A stretch of 64,000 nucleotides of DNA from Palaeococcus ferrophilus DSM 13482 (GTDB lineage Archaea; Methanobacteriota_B; Thermococci; Thermococcales; Thermococcaceae): contig NZ_LANF01000010.1 in assembly GCF_000966265.1 (NCBI RefSeq), forward strand, positions 64,001 to 128,000. Reading direction: 5' to 3'. Both the position numbers and the translations under genes were made by a program. Of the stretch, positions 26,368 through 34,824 are shown in pieces. Position 1 is the stretch's first letter, and every line of letters starts with the position of its first letter. Below the pieces are notes generated by a model. It worked only from the letters and a program-made list of their open reading frames with translations, was not told the DNA's origin and did not search any database.

Positions 26368-26767
26368 GGTCAACCCACCTCGAAAGGATGTAGAATACAA
26401 GGACGAAGGAAGTTCCCACCTTGAGGGCGACTCCTATGTTGAAGGTCATTACGGTCCCCCCGGGAACGTAGGGGCGGAGGAAGTTGAGGAAGAAGGCCCC
26501 GAAGGCAAGGCCCATCAGCGCGGTTCCCACAATGAATAGGGCCGCGGAGGACTCCACGAGCTGGACGGTCCTTAGTGGGAAGTGTTTTCTAGTCCTCCTG
26601 TAGCCGTAGGCGGTCATGAGCAGGATAACGCTCACGGCGAAGATTACCCCCGCCTGGAAGCCGCCGCCGGGGCTCTCGTAGCCGTATATGGTGAGGTAAG
26701 CTCCATAGGCGACCAGGAACGGGGCAACGAGCTTGGTCGTCGTCCTCACCACCAGGCTCATCTTCAT
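26360..26767 (-). CDS. Mrp/Mbh-type antiporter subunit B (MnhB domain, MbhF-like)
   Basis: 135 residues, four transmembrane helices with the MnhB signature PFLVAYGAYLTIYGYESPGGGFQAGVIFAVSVILL (about 16-50), the GGGFQAG turn being diagnostic. Part of the Na+/H+ antiporter module; starts in a 4-bp ATGA overlap with the upstream 81-residue gene. Confidence 0.92.
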   Translation of the reverse strand: MKMSLVVRTTTKLVAPFLVAYGAYLTIYGYESPGGGFQAGVIFAVSVILLMTAYGYRRTRKHFPLRTVQLVESSAALFIVGTALMGLAFGAFFLNFLRPYVPGGTVMTFNIGVALKVGTSFVLVFYILSRWVDRD

Positions 26768-27009
26768 CTCTTTCTCCCCCCGAGGAGCAGGTAAAAGCCC
26801 GTAACGGCTGCAAAGAGGAGCGTTGCCTCGCCAAGACTGTCGTAGGCCCTCCAGTCTGCTAATATGGCCGTCACAAGGTTGGGTATCCCAACCTCACGCC
26901 AATGGCTTATGTAGTAGGCGTAGCTCCCCCCGGAAACTTTAGTGTAGTCAAGCCCGAGGAGCTCCAGCAGGAGAGCCGAACTGATGAGCGCTCCGATGAG
27001 GCGCTTCAC
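26764..27009 (-). CDS. Mrp/Mbh-type antiporter subunit, MbhE-like
   Basis: 81 residues with two hydrophobic helices separated by a soluble loop. The pattern NLVTAILADWRAYDSLGEATLLFAAVTGFYLLL (about 43-75) corresponds to the C-terminal MrpA/N-terminal MrpB hinge found as a separate small subunit (MbhE) in Thermococcales; YDSLGE is the conserved part. Flanked by ATGA overlaps on both sides, so firmly inside the operon. Confidence 0.88.
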   Translation of the reverse strand: MKRLIGALISSALLLELLGLDYTKVSGGSYAYYISHWREVGIPNLVTAILADWRAYDSLGEATLLFAAVTGFYLLLGGRKR

Positions 27010-27236
27010 TCCCCCACCTCCTTTATGGTGTAGAGGAACAAGCCAGTGACTATCGCCCCAACCACGACGGCTGAAAGGGCAACGTCTGGAGCCCTTAGCT
27101 GGATCAGGACGATGACGAATGCTAGGCCGAGGAGACCGTAGCGCAGCACCGCGGAGGTGAGCTTTTTAGCTTCGATCACCGAGACCGAGAGGAGTACTAT
27201 CGCCACGAGGAGGACTTCATGGATTGTCCCAGGCAT
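27006..27236 (-). CDS. Mrp/Mbh-type antiporter subunit, DUF4040 (MbhD-like)
   Basis: 76 residues, two to three helices: LRYGLLGLAFVIVLIQLRAPDVALSAVVVGAIVTGLFLYTI. APDVALSAVVVGA is the DUF4040/MbhD signature, and this domain is fused into MrpA in bacteria. Here it is a separate chain, as in the mbh-type module. Overlaps its neighbours by 4 and 20 bp. Confidence 0.9.
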   Translation of the reverse strand: MPGTIHEVLLVAIVLLSVSVIEAKKLTSAVLRYGLLGLAFVIVLIQLRAPDVALSAVVVGAIVTGLFLYTIKEVGE

Positions 27237-27531
27237 ACATGTCCACCACCGCTTTCGGCTTTATCCCACTCTTATAGGCGGCCCTCGCTATCGCGTGGCT
27301 GACCATCGGGTTTATCATGGCTATCATGAACGCTATAACAAGAAACTTCAGCTTCCCTGTAAGGGAGAAGTGCGATGCTAGGGCCAGGGCCAGGAGTATG
27401 CTTATTGCCCCTCCCGTGTCGCACTTCGCTGTTGCGTGGAGTCTCGTGTAAACGTCGGGGAAGCGGAGCAAACCGAGGGCCCCGAATAACATTATGAAGA
27501 GGCCGAAGAGGAGGAAGAGGAGAGCTATCAC
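27217..27531 (-). CDS. Mrp/Mbh-type antiporter subunit G
   Basis: 104 residues, three helices, with the MnhG pattern FGALGLLRFPDVYTRLHATAKCDTGGAISILLALAL (about 16-51), then MINPMVSHAIARAAY. The RLHA(A/T)(T/S)K motif is diagnostic. Starts in an ATGA overlap with the subunit F gene. Confidence 0.93.
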   Translation of the reverse strand: MIALLFLLFGLFIMLFGALGLLRFPDVYTRLHATAKCDTGGAISILLALALASHFSLTGKLKFLVIAFMIAMINPMVSHAIARAAYKSGIKPKAVVDMYAWDNP

Positions 27532-27800
27532 GCCCTCACCTCCATGTACTTCGCTATGATGAGCCCGCCTACGGCGTTGACCATGAGGAGCACTACGCTC
27601 ACGTCGAGGAGGTAGGGAGCATCGTAGAGGAGTGAGAGCATCGCTATTATCACCACAGCCTTCGTCGTTGCCGTGTTCAGCGCGACTGCCCTGTCTGCGA
27701 GCGTTGGCCCGAAAATAACACGGTAGCTAACCAGTGTCGCAGTAAACACGAGGAAAGCCACTGCGTAGGGCAGAATCACCAGAAGATTTTCCTCAGCCAT
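27528..27800 (-). CDS. Mrp/Mbh-type antiporter subunit F
   Basis: 90 residues, three helices; RVIFGPTLADRAVALNTATTKAVVIIAML (about 27-55) matches MnhF, with the conserved GPTxADR. Overlaps the preceding subunit E gene by 25 bp and the following G gene by 4 bp. Confidence 0.93.
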   Translation of the reverse strand: MAEENLLVILPYAVAFLVFTATLVSYRVIFGPTLADRAVALNTATTKAVVIIAMLSLLYDAPYLLDVSVVLLMVNAVGGLIIAKYMEVRA

Positions 27801-28381
27801 TCCTCAAGCTCCCCCTTTATCTTCATTCCAGCCTTCTCCTGGTCGAGGGTTTCGACCTCAATCCAGTGCACGTAGAGGTAGGCCTCACCGAGCTTCTTGT
27901 TCACGTCCAGTGTGAGAGTACCGGGCGTTAGTGTTATGGAGTTCGCGAGAACGGTTAGGCCCGTGTTGGAGTGAAGGTCAGCCTTCACCTTAACTATCCC
28001 GGGATTTATGTCCATGAAGATGACGTTCTTGACGACCTTAAGGTTGCTCTCAAGCAGGCGAAAAGCCATGATGAAAAGGTACTGCGGAACCAGGAAGAGG
28101 AATATGTAGGCCGCCTTCGAGAGGAGGTGCCCCGTCTGCCTTATGTCGTCCGTCAGAAAGTCCCTCGTTACCATGGCAACCATGAGGGTCACAAGAGCCC
28201 CTGTGATAATGTGGGAAGGTGAGAACTTGCCGCTTACGACGAGCCAGAAGGCGAAGAGTGCAAGCCAAGTTATTCCCACCCTCTCCCACGCGGGAAGCTT
28301 CCTAGCCTCGTAGCTCTCGTAGAGAACCCTTCTTTGAACCTCCTCGAGGCGGCTCTTGAGGTAGAAGTGGATGCGGCTCAT
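27776..28381 (-). CDS. Mrp/Mbh-type antiporter subunit E
   Basis: 201 residues. After a charged N-terminal segment come two or three helices (WLALFAFWLVVSGKFSPSHIITGALVTLMVAM), then a soluble domain with NSITLTPGTLTLDVN (about 147-161) and a YVHWIEV strand, which are MnhE signatures. First gene of the antiporter operon, 10 bp downstream of the Brix gene in the same direction, so probably transcribed with the exosome superoperon. Confidence 0.93.
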   Translation of the reverse strand: MSRIHFYLKSRLEEVQRRVLYESYEARKLPAWERVGITWLALFAFWLVVSGKFSPSHIITGALVTLMVAMVTRDFLTDDIRQTGHLLSKAAYIFLFLVPQYLFIMAFRLLESNLKVVKNVIFMDINPGIVKVKADLHSNTGLTVLANSITLTPGTLTLDVNKKLGEAYLYVHWIEVETLDQEKAGMKIKGELEEWLRKIFW

Positions 28382-28391
28382 ACACAGAGTT

Positions 28392-29048
28392 CTACTCCAA
28401 ACTTAAAAAGTCTTTTGAGGCCTGTTCTCCCCTCTTCAGGCCGAGGGCCTCCTTGTAGTCCCACCTTCTACCGTCCTCCATTATCCATATCTTAACGCTT
28501 ATGAGCGGACCAACCGCCCTCTCCCTCTCCACATCCATGCGGTGGAAGTTAATCGCTATTCCCCTTGGATGCCGCTCGACGACGCCTATAACGTCCGTGT
28601 TGTACTTGTCCGCTATGGTGGTGAGGCTGTAGTTCCTCCTCGGGACGAAGGTTCCACCTGTCAGTTCCGCAAAGACCTGGGCGAAGGAGAGGTGGTCAAT
28701 TCCAGTTCTCTTGGCCACCGTGACGACGAGGGGCATGTCCTCCTTTATGGGCCTCAAATCCCTGAACCCTATCTCGCGCTGGAGCTTTATGCCGTGGAGG
28801 TAGAGGTAGCCGAGGTAGCCCCAGTCCTCGGGGTCAACCTTGATGAAGGTCATCTTGAGGGGGTTGCCCTTCCAGACGTTGATTATCAAAAGCCTCTCAT
28901 AGCCCCTGTCGTAGGCCTCCATGAGAAGATCCTGGAGCGTCTTCTTTCCCCGGGTGAGGTAGAGGGAGTTGGGGAAAACCCTCTCCAAGTCGTGTCCGAA
29001 GCTCCTCGTCCTTCTTGTGGGTCTGTGGGAGGTGGTTATCAGCATCAT
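28392..29048 (-). CDS. Brix-domain ribosomal biogenesis protein
   Basis: 218 residues; archaeal single-Brix protein (Imp4-like). N-terminal LITTSHRPTRRTRSFGHDLERVFPNSLYLTRGK is the sigma70-like Brix box; LIINVWKGNPLKMTFIKV and the C-terminal GPLISVKIWIM complete the domain. Eukaryotic relatives bind pre-rRNA during ribosome assembly. The ATG at 29048 (an adjacent ATG is at 29045) follows GGGTG; a GTG three codons up would be too close to that site. Next to rpoP, as in other archaeal exosome superoperons. Confidence 0.88.
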   Translation of the reverse strand: MMLITTSHRPTRRTRSFGHDLERVFPNSLYLTRGKKTLQDLLMEAYDRGYERLLIINVWKGNPLKMTFIKVDPEDWGYLGYLYLHGIKLQREIGFRDLRPIKEDMPLVVTVAKRTGIDHLSFAQVFAELTGGTFVPRRNYSLTTIADKYNTDVIGVVERHPRGIAINFHRMDVERERAVGPLISVKIWIMEDGRRWDYKEALGLKRGEQASKDFLSLE

Positions 29049-29075
29049 GGCTCGCACCCGGGGTAAAAAAGAAAC

Positions 29076-29225
29076 TCAAATCGCCTTTACGCGCCTTGCC
29101 ACCTTTGGCCTGGGCTTGTAGAGAATCTTGCTCCCGCAGTAGGGGCAGCGGACTTCCCTAACGGTCTCCAGATCAAGCGTAAACTCCTTACCGCACTTCA
29201 AACACCTGTACGTGGCCTCGACCAT
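29076..29225 (-). CDS. rpoP: DNA-directed RNA polymerase subunit P
   Basis: A 49-residue protein I found by translating the gap between L37Ae and Brix. Two Cys pairs, CLKC (residues 8-11) and CPYC (27-30), form the zinc ribbon of RpoP/Rpb12, followed by GSKILYKPRPKVARRV, the conserved basic tail that contacts the core. ATG at 29225. Position directly after L37Ae is canonical. Confidence 0.93.
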   Translation of the reverse strand: MVEATYRCLKCGKEFTLDLETVREVRCPYCGSKILYKPRPKVARRVKAI

Positions 29226-29254
29226 GGCTTTCACCAAAAAGAGTTTTTGGGGGC

Positions 29255-29536
29255 TCAGCCCCTAGCCTTGGTAACCCTCTGGGCGACCTTTCCAACGGGG
29301 GTGCTCGGGAGGTACGCACCACCGGCGAAGGTCGCACCGCACTTCTGGCACTGCCAGATGCCAGTGCTTATCCTCTTGACGGCTTTCCTGCCGCATACGG
29401 GGCAGATGTGCTTCTGCCTCATCCTGGCCTCGACGGCCGCAACCCTTCTCCTAATCTTGAGACCGTAGCGGGGGCCAAACCTTCCGGCCGACCCGACCTT
29501 ACCAACCTTCCTGCTCTTCTTCTTAGCTTTAGCCAT
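29255..29536 (-). CDS. rpl37ae: Ribosomal protein L37Ae (eL43)
   Basis: 93-residue zinc-ribbon protein of the large subunit: basic N-terminus ([19 protein letters not shown]), then Cys pairs CPVC and CQKC (about 46-49 and 65-68) and the typical [17 protein letters not shown]-terminus. The ATG at 29536 behind GGGGTGATG is the right start; the reading frame to 29575 is an extension into the leader. Confidence 0.95.
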   Translation of the reverse strand: MAKAKKKSRKVGKVGSAGRFGPRYGLKIRRRVAAVEARMRQKHICPVCGRKAVKRISTGIWQCQKCGATFAGGAYLPSTPVGKVAQRVTKARG

Positions 29537-29703
29537 ATGAGCATCACCCCTAATGATGATTGTGCTGAAGGCCATATGATATGGCCATTTAAAAGGCTTT
29601 TCCTTAAAATTTTAGGGAGCTATCTCCGCCAACCTTAGCTCTAATCAGCCACTTATAAGTCTTTTGCTTGAGAAAAGCCAAAAGAGGACGGAGAGGAGTT
29701 GCC

Positions 29704-30513
29704 TCACTCCCCCTTAACCGCCTGAAGCACTGCCTCCCTGAGCTCCGCCGCCTTCCTGAGGGCGATGTCAACGGCCGCACCAATCTCCTCAAGCTTGAAG
29801 CTTCCGGCTTCGCTCTTCTGGACGGCGGATATGTAGCCGTTCTCGTCCGTTGTAATGGTCAGCCTCGAGTCCATGACGTTCTCCTCGTCGAGGTTCGGGT
29901 CAACGAGAAGGACATCCCTTATCTTGGCGAAGGTAACCGGGATGGGGACCTTCGTTACGGGAAGGGGCTCGTACTCGTCGAGGGTCTCAAGCTCTCCAGT
30001 TTCTTCGTTGTAAACGACCTTCGGCAGTTTTGTGCTCATGAGGGCCGCTATTATCGCTATCCCCGTGGCGTCGAAGAGGTTTCCGTCGTGGTCTAAGACA
30101 TGGACGTCTATGAATATAACCCTGACGAGCTTTCCGGGAACTATGACGAGCTTTTCGAGGTCAACCGCCTCGCTTTCTCTTATGCCCCTGTCAACCACAC
30201 GCGCGAGCTCTATGGCCCTCTCATCCGGCGGGCCGGGCTCGAAGGTCGGTGAAGCGAGGGGAACGAGCTCGACGTTGGTGGTCATGACACCCCTGTTGGG
30301 CAGGTCGGGGAACGGCTCCCCCACGTCGGCCTTTATTCCCACGAGAACCTGCGTGTCTCCGAGTCTCACCCACGCGGAACCCTCCGCCTTCTCGATAACG
30401 TTGACTTTAACTTCGAGGGGCCTGTACTCGTCAAAGGCCCTGCCGTCAGCCCTCTTGCCCTCCTTAAGGAGCTCGAGGATGTAATCCTTCATAATCGTGG
30501 CTACAACGTTCAT
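29704..30513 (-). CDS. rrp42: Exosome complex component Rrp42
   Basis: 269-residue RNase PH-fold subunit, the non-catalytic partner in the archaeal hexameric exosome ring. GKRADGRAFDEYRPLEV (about 18-34), ARVVDRGIRESEAVDLEKLVI and FIDVHVLDHDGNLFDATGIAIIAAL are family blocks. The ring degrades or tails RNA phosphorolytically once joined to Rrp41 and capped by Rrp4. ATG at 30513 behind GGAGG, only 3 bp after the rrp41 stop. Confidence 0.95.
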   Translation of the reverse strand: MNVVATIMKDYILELLKEGKRADGRAFDEYRPLEVKVNVIEKAEGSAWVRLGDTQVLVGIKADVGEPFPDLPNRGVMTTNVELVPLASPTFEPGPPDERAIELARVVDRGIRESEAVDLEKLVIVPGKLVRVIFIDVHVLDHDGNLFDATGIAIIAALMSTKLPKVVYNEETGELETLDEYEPLPVTKVPIPVTFAKIRDVLLVDPNLDEENVMDSRLTITTDENGYISAVQKSEAGSFKLEEIGAAVDIALRKAAELREAVLQAVKGE

Positions 30514-30516
30514 CTT

Positions 30517-31254
30517 TCATTCCTCCTTGAGCACGTTGAGGTATTTTTCCTTCAGGGCCTCGCGCTGCTTCTGGTATATCGCCTTGGCGCCCTTGATAGC
30601 TAACCTGACTGCCTCCATGAACTCCTCCTTGGTGAGGTAGCCGTCCATCTGGAGGAGCGTTATGTTGTTCTTTATGGGCATTATGGCAACCGGCACGTCA
30701 GCTCTTCCGTAGTTGTCCTCCTCCTTGTTGAGGTCGAGCACTATCGTGTCCTCTATCTTTCCGGCGGCGCAGGCCGAGACGAGGTCCTTCATGGGTATTC
30801 CCGCGTCGGCGAGGGCGAGTGAAGCGGCCACTATTCCCGCGACCCTCGTTCCAGCATCCGCCTGCAGAACCTCGATGAACACGTCAACCGCTGTCCTCGG
30901 GAAGAGCTCGAGTATTACCGCAGGCTCAAGGGCGCCCTTGATGACTTTGCTTATCTCCACACTCCTCCTGTCCGGTCCGGGCTTCTTCCTATCCTCAACG
31001 CTGAAGGGGGCCATGTTGTAGCGAACCCTCAGGATCCCCCTGTCCGGCCTCTGGAGGTGCTTGGGATGGATCTCCCTCGGGCCGTAAACGGCGGCCAAAA
31101 TCTTGTTCTTGCCCCATTCTATATAGGCCGAACCGTCGGCGTTCTTAAGGACGCCCACCTCCATTGTGATGGGCCTGAGTTCGTACTTCTTTCTTCCGTC
31201 TATCCTCTTTCCGTTCTCATCAATGAGCTTCAAATCCTCGGGTTTTCCCATCAT
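30517..31254 (-). CDS. rrp41: Exosome complex component Rrp41 (catalytic)
   Basis: 245 residues; the catalytic RNase PH-like subunit. [30 protein letters not shown] (about 68-97) holds phosphate- and RNA-binding arginines, and [27 protein letters not shown] plus [24 protein letters not shown] contain the catalytic acidic cluster (Asp of the LDLN strand and EDNYGRAD). Starts at ATGATG overlapping the rrp4 stop. Confidence 0.96.
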   Translation of the reverse strand: MMGKPEDLKLIDENGKRIDGRKKYELRPITMEVGVLKNADGSAYIEWGKNKILAAVYGPREIHPKHLQRPDRGILRVRYNMAPFSVEDRKKPGPDRRSVEISKVIKGALEPAVILELFPRTAVDVFIEVLQADAGTRVAGIVAASLALADAGIPMKDLVSACAAGKIEDTIVLDLNKEEDNYGRADVPVAIMPIKNNITLLQMDGYLTKEEFMEAVRLAIKGAKAIYQKQREALKEKYLNVLKEE

Positions 31255-32006
31255 TCTCCCTCGCCTCCCTCGATTTGGGGTACCTCCTCAATAACACCCT
31301 GCTCCTTTAGCTCCTGAAGGCGTCCAATTATGTACTCCTTCACCCTGTCCGTGAGCCCCTGGGTGTGGCTCTCCCTGTTCACCTTTATTATCGCCTCAAT
31401 GGCAACCTTCTCAAGCTCCTTCTCCTTTCCGCTGACCCACACCCAGCCGTTCTGACCCACCACTATCCTCGTCCGGGTGAGGCTCTTGATCATGTTTATC
31501 ATGGAGCCACCCTTTCCTATGAGCCTCGGAACCTTTGAGGGCGTTATTGTGACGAGCTGGCCTCCCCTGAGGGGACCACCGCGGAAGGGCATGCCCTTCG
31601 TGGTGAGGTCAATCTGGTTTATCTCGTTGAATGCCTTCACCCTGGCGTAGATTATGTCCCCTATGTCGAATATCCTCCTAAGGTCCGTCTTAGCGAGGTC
31701 TATACGCTCGTCCGTTGCGTCCTGGACGCGAAGGCCGGCCTGATAGGGGGCGCCTATATCAACGGCCCAGTTCGAGAAGCGGACGTCAACTATCATGCCT
31801 ATGACGTTGTCCCCAACCTCAGGTATGTACGGCCCCTCGAGGGGGATCACTCTAACGAGGTCGTTCCTGACTTCCACAAGCCCTATAACTGCCGCGTAAA
31901 CCCTGTTCCCTTCCCTAAAAGTGCCTTTACCTGCCTTGAATGGTCCCTGAGCTATCAGAGTTCCCGGAACCACCAGTTCCTTACTATTCACAAACACCTT
32001 CTTCAT
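31251..32006 (-). CDS. rrp4: Exosome complex RNA-binding cap protein Rrp4
   Basis: 251 residues: N-terminal domain, S1 domain ([29 protein letters not shown], about 63-91) and C-terminal KH domain ([33 protein letters not shown], about 164-196, with the GKGG loop). It forms the RNA-admitting cap on the exosome ring. The start overlaps the SBDS stop as ATGA. Confidence 0.96.
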   Translation of the reverse strand: MKKVFVNSKELVVPGTLIAQGPFKAGKGTFREGNRVYAAVIGLVEVRNDLVRVIPLEGPYIPEVGDNVIGMIVDVRFSNWAVDIGAPYQAGLRVQDATDERIDLAKTDLRRIFDIGDIIYARVKAFNEINQIDLTTKGMPFRGGPLRGGQLVTITPSKVPRLIGKGGSMINMIKSLTRTRIVVGQNGWVWVSGKEKELEKVAIEAIIKVNRESHTQGLTDRVKEYIIGRLQELKEQGVIEEVPQIEGGEGE

Positions 32007-32713
32007 AAGCCCTTCCTCTCTACCAGTTTAGTTACGACGGTGCCCTTCGTGAGGGCGTTGAGCTTCTCATAGAACTCGTTCTCAAGTCCGCCGGGAATCT
32101 CGATTAAAAACATCCACGAGCCGTCGCTGGCCCATTCCTCCTTCTTGATGGTTCCAAAGTGGCGAACCTCCCCGAAGGCCCTGCCCGTGTATTCGGAGGG
32201 TATCTTGACGGCTATCACCTTTGTCTCGATCTTTATTGGGAGAATTCTGCGTATGGCCTTAAGCACGTTCGGCACCTGGGCCTCAGCATCTTTAAAGAGG
32301 TCAACGTGGACTCCAGCCTCGTCCATTGCCTTGAGGATTCTCTCCGGCGGATGGGGGTAGCCGGTTCTCGGGTCAACGCCGTTACGGTGAATTATGACCG
32401 CTATCTGCCTTCTCTTCTCCTCGAGCATCTCACGCCTCTGCTGGGCCGTGAGCTGGACTTCGCCCTTCCTAAGGATTACCTTGGCCACCTCGTAGGGATC
32501 GCTCGTGCCAAACACCTTCTCCATCTCGTGCTCGCTCGCCTTGTCCCCCTTATGGGCATCCTTAAAGACGTAGGGGGTGGCAAGGATCTCCTCCATCGGA
32601 ACGTCCTTGCCCTCCTTGAAGTCCCTGGCGAGGTAGGGGTCAACGAGTACCTCGAAGGTCTCACCGTGTGTCTTTAACCGGGCAATCACTGCCTTGTCAA
32701 CGCTTATCGGCAT
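32003..32713 (-). CDS. Ribosome maturation protein SDO1/SBDS
   Basis: 236 residues, archaeal orthologue of Shwachman-Bodian-Diamond protein, which releases anti-association factor 6 from the large subunit. N-terminal FYSH domain ([29 protein letters not shown], about 9-37), central helical domain ([38 protein letters not shown]) and C-terminal ferredoxin-like domain. Between proteasome alpha and rrp4, the canonical place. Confidence 0.95.
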   Translation of the reverse strand: MPISVDKAVIARLKTHGETFEVLVDPYLARDFKEGKDVPMEEILATPYVFKDAHKGDKASEHEMEKVFGTSDPYEVAKVILRKGEVQLTAQQRREMLEEKRRQIAVIIHRNGVDPRTGYPHPPERILKAMDEAGVHVDLFKDAEAQVPNVLKAIRRILPIKIETKVIAVKIPSEYTGRAFGEVRHFGTIKKEEWASDGSWMFLIEIPGGLENEFYEKLNALTKGTVVTKLVERKGL

Positions 32714-32724
32714 GCGCCCCCACC

Positions 32725-33507
32725 TCAGTAGTTGCTGTCGAGTTCGGAGTAGTCAACTTCCTCTTCCTCGACTTCCTCTTTTTCGGCCTCTTTGAGGGCC
32801 TCCTCGAGGCACTTGGCGACCTTCTCCTTCTCGACCTTCATGAACTTCTTGTCCTTGACGGTTATGACTGCAACCTCTATGCTCTCGGGGCTGGGTTCTT
32901 CTATAGTCTTGGCGAGGGCCAGAACCGCGAGCCTTATGGCCTCGTCGAGGCTCATGTCCTCCTTGTAGTGCTCCTCGAAGATGGCCATGGCGGTGTTCCT
33001 TCCGCTGCCTATGGCGACGGCCTTCCACTCAAAGTAGGCACCGCTCGGATCCGTCTCGTAGAGTTCGGGCTTCTCGTTAACACCCGCCATGAGCAGGGCC
33101 GCACCGAAGGGCCTGACACCGCCGTACTGAGTGTGCATCTGTTTGAGGTCGCATATCTTCTTAACGAGAACGTTCAGGGGAACGGGTTCGCCGTAGGTGA
33201 GGCGGTAAACCTGGGCCTCCAAGCGGGCCCTGTCCACGAGAATCCTCGCATCGGCAATTATTCCACTTGAGGCGGCAGCTATGTGCTCATCAATCTGGAA
33301 TATCTTTTCGTAGCTCTCGGGCTCGATAAGCCTGCTCGTAACCCTCTTCTCAACCGCCAGAACCACGCCTTCCTTGCACTTTACTCCAACGGCCGTAGCA
33401 CCGCGTTTCACGGCCTCCCTTGCATACTGCACCTGGAAAAGCCGTCCGTCAGGGCTGAAAACAGTTATTGCCCTGTCGTAGCCGGCCTGTGGTGGTACAA
33501 ACGCCAT
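32725..33507 (-). CDS. psmA: Proteasome subunit alpha
   Basis: 260 residues; alpha-type 20S subunit with the N-terminal gate and signature [27 protein letters not shown] (about 9-35). It forms the outer heptameric rings that bind PAN. The C-terminal 40 residues are highly acidic. First gene of the exosome superoperon, with TATA GTATATAAG and a second TATTATAAAAAG element upstream on the minus strand (about 33540-33570). Confidence 0.96.
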   Translation of the reverse strand: MAFVPPQAGYDRAITVFSPDGRLFQVQYAREAVKRGATAVGVKCKEGVVLAVEKRVTSRLIEPESYEKIFQIDEHIAAASSGIIADARILVDRARLEAQVYRLTYGEPVPLNVLVKKICDLKQMHTQYGGVRPFGAALLMAGVNEKPELYETDPSGAYFEWKAVAIGSGRNTAMAIFEEHYKEDMSLDEAIRLAVLALAKTIEEPSPESIEVAVITVKDKKFMKVEKEKVAKCLEEALKEAEKEEVEEEEVDYSELDSNY

Positions 33508-33612
33508 TTTACATCACCTCATGAGTTATCGTAACTTTTTATAATCCGACTTTCACTCTTCCCCTTATATACCCTCCGCCGGTTTTTTATTAAGTTTTTC
33601 CACGCCCCCTTT

Positions 33613-33641
33613 CGTTAACCACAAAAATTTTAAGGTTAACG
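33613..33641 (+). promoter_or_regulatory. Candidate BirA (biotin repressor) operator over the bioY promoter
   Basis: A perfect 8-bp inverted repeat CGTTAACC-N13-GGTTAACG. The 13-nt spacer (AAAAATTTTAA core) is itself the BRE/TATA region of bioY, 24 bp before its ATG. The half-site resembles the GTTAACC/GGTTAAC type described for biotin regulons of bacteria and archaea. A BirA with an N-terminal HTH is encoded at 36293-37024, so biotin-dependent repression of uptake is the natural reading. The symmetry is seen directly; the ligand response is inference. Confidence 0.75.
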
Positions 33642-33664
33642 TTATAGTCCCCCCGGTGGTTGAA

Positions 33665-34174
33665 ATGAAAGGACGTGAGGTAGCGTTCGCGGGACTCTTC
33701 GCGGCCCTTACAGCGGTAGGAGCTCAAATAAGCATTCCCATAGGCGAGGTTCCAATAACGCTCCAGGTGCTCTTCGTTCTCCTGAGTGGAACGATTCTGG
33801 GGGCGCGTCTCGGAGCAATCAGCCAGCTCGTGTACATTATAGCCGGAGCGGTGGGCTTTCCGGTGTTCGCGGGTCTATCCGGTGGACTGGCCGTCCTGTA
33901 CGGACCCACGGGAGGCTACTTAATGGCCTTCCCCATAGCGGCCGGTATAGCGGGCCTCTTTGCTGAGAAACGACGCCTCGAGTACTGCATCTTTGGAGCA
34001 CTCGTCGCTATAGGAGTGATATACCTCCTCGGCTGGTTCCGCCTCGGGCTGTTCCTCCACGACTTCAGGAAGGCCCTCCTCGTAGGGGTCGTCCCGTTCG
34101 TAGTTTTCGATCTGATCAAGGCCGCGGTAGCCGTTAGCGTGACGGGAAGGGTAAGAAGGGCCCTCTCCCTCTAA
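33665..34174 (+). CDS. bioY: Biotin transporter substrate-binding component BioY
   Basis: 169 residues with six hydrophobic helices. Family blocks: GAQISIPIGEVPITLQVLFVLLSGTILG (about 18-45) and GAVGFPVFAGLSGGLAVLYGPTGGYLMAF (about 59-87), the latter holding the BioY GPTGGYL motif. It is the S-component of an ECF transporter that captures biotin; the ATPase and EcfT are at 37048-38597. ATG at 33665 behind GGTGG. Convergent with the nucleotidyltransferase-like gene. Confidence 0.95.
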   Translation: MKGREVAFAGLFAALTAVGAQISIPIGEVPITLQVLFVLLSGTILGARLGAISQLVYIIAGAVGFPVFAGLSGGLAVLYGPTGGYLMAFPIAAGIAGLFAEKRRLEYCIFGALVAIGVIYLLGWFRLGLFLHDFRKALLVGVVPFVVFDLIKAAVAVSVTGRVRRALSL

Positions 34175-34764
34175 ACTCCCCCATTTTCCAGGTTCTTCTC
34201 CGCGAACCTGAGGTCAAAGGGAGTTCTCACCTTGAAGAAGCTTAGCGTCACCTTCGGGTTCCTGGCACTCAGCTCCTCTATGGATACGGGCTCGTAGTCG
34301 AGGTGGTGGGGGATGCATGAGATACGGCTCTCCCCCTCGGCCAGGCACGCATCTAGGGTAGCTCTCAGTGCCTCAACCTCGTAAAAAGCATGTGTCACCT
34401 CAAGGCTCCCGTTGGCCCAGCGGGGTATTAAAGCCTCAGCATCGCTCTCAAGGAAGAGCGTGGAGAGGTAGTTCACGAGGAACGGCATGAGAAGCGGCAT
34501 GTTGCCTCTCACGAGGAACACTTCCCCCGAGCGCGGCAGGGCATTCAGGAGTGCTTCCACCTCGTTCTTTGCCCGCACACCAATGGGGTTCCCCACATGA
34601 AGGGAATAGCGCTTCACCTTCCCGGAGGGGACCACCGTGAGAACATCCCCTATCCTCTTGGCCTGTCCGAGCCTCCTCTCCACGAGCGATACCATCGGCT
34701 CATCGTCGAGGGGCGTGAGGTACCCGATTCCCCTCTCCCTGAAGGCGAGAATTACTCCGAGCAT
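34171..34764 (-). CDS. MobA-like NTP transferase domain protein
   Basis: 197 residues of a GT-A/MobA-like nucleotidyltransferase fold: MLGVILAF at the N-terminus, an LTPLDDEPMVSLVERRL segment equivalent to the KPL-P site, and GEVFLVRGNMPLLMPFLV equivalent to the GD(M/Q)P catalytic strand. Both signatures are divergent: the usual LAGGxSxRMG glycine loop is lost, and Asp of GDxP is replaced by Asn. Activity is therefore uncertain; related archaeal proteins are annotated as GTP:adenosylcobinamide-phosphate guanylyltransferases. ATG at 34764 follows GTGGGAG. Confidence 0.6.
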   Translation of the reverse strand: MLGVILAFRERGIGYLTPLDDEPMVSLVERRLGQAKRIGDVLTVVPSGKVKRYSLHVGNPIGVRAKNEVEALLNALPRSGEVFLVRGNMPLLMPFLVNYLSTLFLESDAEALIPRWANGSLEVTHAFYEVEALRATLDACLAEGESRISCIPHHLDYEPVSIEELSARNPKVTLSFFKVRTPFDLRFAEKNLENGGV

Positions 34765-34824
34765 ACTCCCACATGCGCGCAATGGTTTTTAAGGGCATTG
34801 CCCTAGTGAGCCCAGGTGGTGAGA

